NCBI RefSeq assembly: GCF_016785185.1 | Contig: NZ_JAEKDY010000021.1 | Source of the DNA: Heyndrickxia sporothermodurans | Lineage (GTDB): Bacteria; Bacillota; Bacilli; Bacillales; Bacillaceae_C | Reading direction: 5' to 3' (one strand) | DNA length: 39,628 nucleotides | The notes under the pieces: generated by a model | What the model was told of the DNA's origin: nothing | Seen by the model: the letters and a program-made list of their open reading frames with translations, nothing else | The model's database searches: none | Position numbers and translations under genes: made by a program | Part shown: piece after piece, positions 38,814-39,628 of the stretch | Layout: each line of letters begins with the position of its first letter | Position numbering within the stretch: position 1 is the stretch's first letter

Positions 38814-39416
38814 TTACTGTTTAACTCCTTTCTTTTCTATTAAAATACTTAATTTATTTAAAATTTCATTTGTTTCTTTAGAATAGGGTGGAGCTTTAGG
38901 ATATAGCGACTCCATATATTTTCTATGTTCCTCATCCGATTTTGCTTGATTCAATTGATTGCGGAAATGAATCAGTCTCTTTTTTGCAAATTCCTCTGTT
39001 ACATTAAATGTTTTTGAAACAAAAAGGATTCCATCTTTTATATTATAATAATTAGCAATTTCGTAGTTTAATAGCATAAAAGTAGGGACGCAGAAATGTA
39101 ACGCAAAATTTTCAGCTTTAATTTCTTGGTAATTTAAAAATTCATTCGGCATAAAGGATTGATGACCTTCGTGGGTTAAGACATGGCATAACTCATGTCC
39201 AAATTCTTGCCATTGTTCTTGTATAGGAAGTCTTTCGTTTAAATAAATATAGAAATTTCCTTTAAAATATGAAGCCTCACTGCCTTCGTCCCAATATTTT
39301 AATTTAATACCTAATTTGTATGAAATGAGTTCCATATCGATATCAATTGGATCATCAATCGATAAATAGGAATATACCCTTTTTACATAATCTTCGAGCA
39401 TTGTGAATGAATACAA
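38814..39416 (-). CDS. immA: ImmA/IrrE-type metalloprotease
   Basis: About 200 residues. I choose TTG at 39416, since GAAGGTGAT lies just upstream; TTG 39431 and ATG 39401 are alternatives. The zinc protease motif is clear: EFGHELCHVLTHEG (HExxH), followed by a helix with AENFALHFCVPTFML holding the third ligand Glu. The N-terminal 60 residues match the ImmA/IrrE DNA-side domain pattern. ImmA cleaves the ImmR-type repressor upon damage or quorum signals, releasing lytic or excision genes. The repressor gene is expected to the right, outside the window. Confidence 0.87.
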   Translation of the reverse strand: MYSFTMLEDYVKRVYSYLSIDDPIDIDMELISYKLGIKLKYWDEGSEASYFKGNFYIYLNERLPIQEQWQEFGHELCHVLTHEGHQSFMPNEFLNYQEIKAENFALHFCVPTFMLLNYEIANYYNIKDGILFVSKTFNVTEEFAKKRLIHFRNQLNQAKSDEEHRKYMESLYPKAPPYSKETNEILNKLSILIEKKGVKQ

Positions 39417-39430
39417 GAATATCACCTTCA

Positions 39431-39444
39431 AGAATGTATGTTCG
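39431..39444 (-). promoter_or_regulatory. Weak LexA-like box before immA
   Basis: On the minus strand CGAACATACATTCT keeps the CGAAC half-site and purine-any-purine-pyrimidine centre but has ATTC instead of GTTC. It lies just upstream of the immA ribosome binding site. With one imperfect half it is a weak candidate, listed because two good boxes occur elsewhere. No clear -10/-35 pair is visible here. Confidence 0.3.
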
Positions 39445-39578
39445 TTTTTTGTTTAAAAAGAAAACCCAAAAAGGGTGCTAAAACAAAATTAATATGTATA
39501 TGAGTCAATTTCATAATTGCTCTTTTTAAAAATACAGAATCCTACAGAATTTCTAAAATATATTTTTAAAAACAGAAA

Positions 39579-39626
39579 TCATGCTACTTGTTGCTGATTT
39601 AATTGTACATTAATTCGGTCTGCGGC
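39579..39626 (-). CDS. Possible C-terminus of a gene entering from the right
   Basis: A frame open from the window edge to the TGA at 39579-39581 reads AADRINVQLNQQQVA. It would be the last 15 residues of a minus-strand gene. A weak hairpin (ACCC-TTTTT-GGGT on the minus strand, near 39463-39475) with T-rich sequence follows and could be its terminator. Too short to identify; it may be chance. Confidence 0.3.
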   Translation of the reverse strand, partial: AADRINVQLNQQQVA

Positions 39627-39628
39627 TA

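Noticed and set aside
1..39628. CRISPR array
   Set aside because: No series of regularly spaced repeats was seen; the only long repeat pair is TR/VR, apart from the attP-flanking 21-mers.

Overview
The window is most of a temperate contractile-tailed (myovirus-type) phage of a low-G+C Gram-positive host, very likely a Bacillaceae. Supporting signs are AGGAGG-type ribosome binding sites, frequent GTG/TTG starts, LexA-type GAAC-N4-GTTY boxes, PBSX/SPP1-type head genes, a GH25-LysM endolysin and a YolD-like gene. The order terminase, head, tail, lysis, attachment site, integrase, immunity is the order of a virion or circular genome. In an integrated prophage the integrase would sit at the opposite end from the lysis genes. 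The replication genes and the main repressor lie outside the window.

Layout. 1-890: leader with a terminator-like fold, then a small protein and a RinA-like late regulator. 1111-9369: small and large terminase, portal, scaffold, SU10-type capsid, minor head protein and neck proteins. 9384-20843: sheath, tube, frameshifted tail chaperone, tape measure with an SLT transglycosylase domain, and baseplate (LysM protein, hub, spike-like, gp25-like, gpJ, gpI-like). The baseplate block is interrupted at 15.7-16.5 kb by a homing endonuclease that has its own promoter and terminator. 20855-24610: tail-tip genes and a complete diversity-generating retroelement (DGR). 24626-26225: XhlA-like protein, holin, endolysin. 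26308-29232: small, mostly minus-strand accessory genes, plus an SOS-type promoter driving a YolD-like pair. 29429-33138: a cassette of small membrane proteins and a VirD4/HerA-type ATPase. 33139-33574: attachment region with the 3' half of a tRNA. 33575-39431: integrase, a two-gene module resembling RexAB in layout, a membrane-anchored nuclease, two unknowns and an ImmA-type protease.

The main system is the DGR. It comprises a variable protein with a C-type-lectin/sulfatase-modifying-factor fold (21730-22719), the accessory protein Avd (22787-23131), a template repeat TR (23164-23282) and a reverse transcriptase with the DGR signature IGNLTSQ and YMDD (23459-24532). TR and the variable repeat VR (22589-22707) are both 119 bp. 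They differ at 9 positions, and all 9 are adenines in TR (5 A>G, 2 A>C, 2 A>T); the 95 non-adenine TR positions are identical. Downstream of VR is an 8-bp-stem hairpin with a GGTA loop that fits the GRNA tetraloop of DGR target sites. The cassette therefore appears able to rewrite the last 40 or so residues of a tail-tip protein, presumably to shift receptor specificity.

Other observations concern regulation (LexA-type boxes at int and at the YolD operon; a CATGTA-N6-TACATG operator shared by two promoters), a +1 (or -2) frameshift in the tail chaperone, and candidate lysogenic-conversion or superinfection-exclusion genes.
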